This document shows, piece after piece, positions 63,857-64,000 of a stretch of 64,000 nucleotides of DNA. The notes below the pieces were generated by a model. The model worked only from the letters and a program-made list of their open reading frames with translations. It ran no database searches and was not told the origin of the DNA. The translations under genes were made by a program, and so were the position numbers. The stretch's first letter is position 1. Each line of letters opens with the position of its first letter. Location: positions 124,001-188,000 of the forward strand of contig NZ_JACBZL010000001.1 of the NCBI RefSeq assembly GCF_013408445.1, written 5' to 3'. The DNA comes from Corynebacterium tuberculostearicum (GTDB lineage: Bacteria > Actinomycetota > Actinomycetes > Mycobacteriales > Mycobacteriaceae).

Positions 63857-64000
63857 CTACTTCTTGGTTGGCGTGTCGTAGTCCACGACGGAATACTCCT
63901 GCAGCTTGGACAGCTTGTGGATGGAGTCGATGTAGCGGATGGTGCCGGACTTGGAGCGCATAACCAGGGAACGGGTAGTAGCGCCGGAATTGCGGTAGGA
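63857..64000 (-). CDS. glpX: Fructose-1,6-bisphosphatase class II, 3' end (cut by window edge)
   Basis: Only the last 47 codons are in the window: [20 protein letters not shown] and [15 protein letters not shown], then a TAG. The [15 protein letters not shown] pattern is the GlpX C-terminus, the gluconeogenic FBPase of actinobacteria, and glpX next to fumC is conserved in Corynebacterium. The active site lies outside the window. An 85-base gap separates it from fumC. Confidence 0.85.
   Translation of the reverse strand, partial: SYRNSGATTRSLVMRSKSGTIRYIDSIHKLSKLQEYSVVDYDTPTKK

Noticed and set aside
62293..63963. A 556-codon open frame opposite fumC
   Set aside because: Shadow of fumC on the other strand, with no recognisable motifs.

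Overview
The window is a piece of a high-GC actinobacterial chromosome, almost certainly a Corynebacterium. Supporting signs are the mycothiol conjugate amidase gene (mca), the order eno - ftsB-like - DUF501 - ppx - tRNA that is typical of Corynebacterium and Mycobacterium relatives, a long GapB-type GAPDH, DUF3558/DUF4307/DUF5997 proteins, a short Z-isoprenyl diphosphate synthase, and many genes whose start codon sits 6-8 bases after a -10 hexamer (leaderless mRNAs). The species cannot be fixed from the sequence alone.

Region by region. 1-2.7 kb: a truncated IS3 element, degenerate sequence, a small secreted protein and a dead gluconokinase. 2.7-13.5 kb: core genes (patatin-like lipase, AspT/YidE-type transporter, prfC, SDR oxidoreductase, Ktr-type potassium uptake pair, first peptidyl-tRNA hydrolase, nitronate monooxygenase, gapB). 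13.5-17.1 kb: an accessory island with a frameshifted serine resolvase, a secreted-protein gene with a stop in its signal peptide, a pentapeptide-repeat protein, a 31-bp direct repeat of the resolvase 3' end around the cargo, and a second, decayed IS3 copy. 17.2-21.3 kb: an ABC exporter (permease and ATPase) with its histidine kinase and response regulator, separated by a perfect palindrome. 21.4-29.3 kb: ppk2, FAH-family enzyme, second pth, rplY, prs, glmU, MFS transporter, TRIC-type channel, tRNA-Gln. 29.4-42.7 kb: TetR-mfd, basic amino acid permease, mazG, lytic transglycosylase-like protein, eno, HNH endonuclease, two tandem paralogous lipoproteins, ftsB-like, DUF501, ppx, and a tRNA with UAA anticodon but a short (type I) variable loop.

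42.7-48.1 kb: an IS481 element sits directly against that tRNA and duplicates 44 bp including the last 15 nt of the tRNA. Next come a Bax inhibitor-1-like membrane protein, a DUF3558 lipoprotein and a 623-residue Gly/Ala/Met-rich PPE/EspB-like protein that form the most unusual gene pair of the window. 48.1-58 kb: small lipoprotein, greA, DUF4307 protein, mca, uppS-like, coaA, glyA, DUF5997 and a LysR-type ligand-binding domain without HTH, LGFP lipoprotein, PhoH2, GNAT. 58-64 kb: an IS30 element, a DUF2316-like remnant, a TetR/DHA2 efflux operon with a clear half-site operator, fumC, and the 3' end of glpX.

Functionally the core covers central carbon metabolism (gapB, eno, fumC, glpX), cell-envelope precursors (glmU, isoprenyl diphosphate synthase), nucleotide and polyphosphate metabolism (prs, ppk2, ppx, mazG), translation quality control (prfC, two pth, rplY) and DNA repair (mfd). 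The accessory parts are dominated by three IS families (IS3, IS481, IS30) and by broken genes near them.
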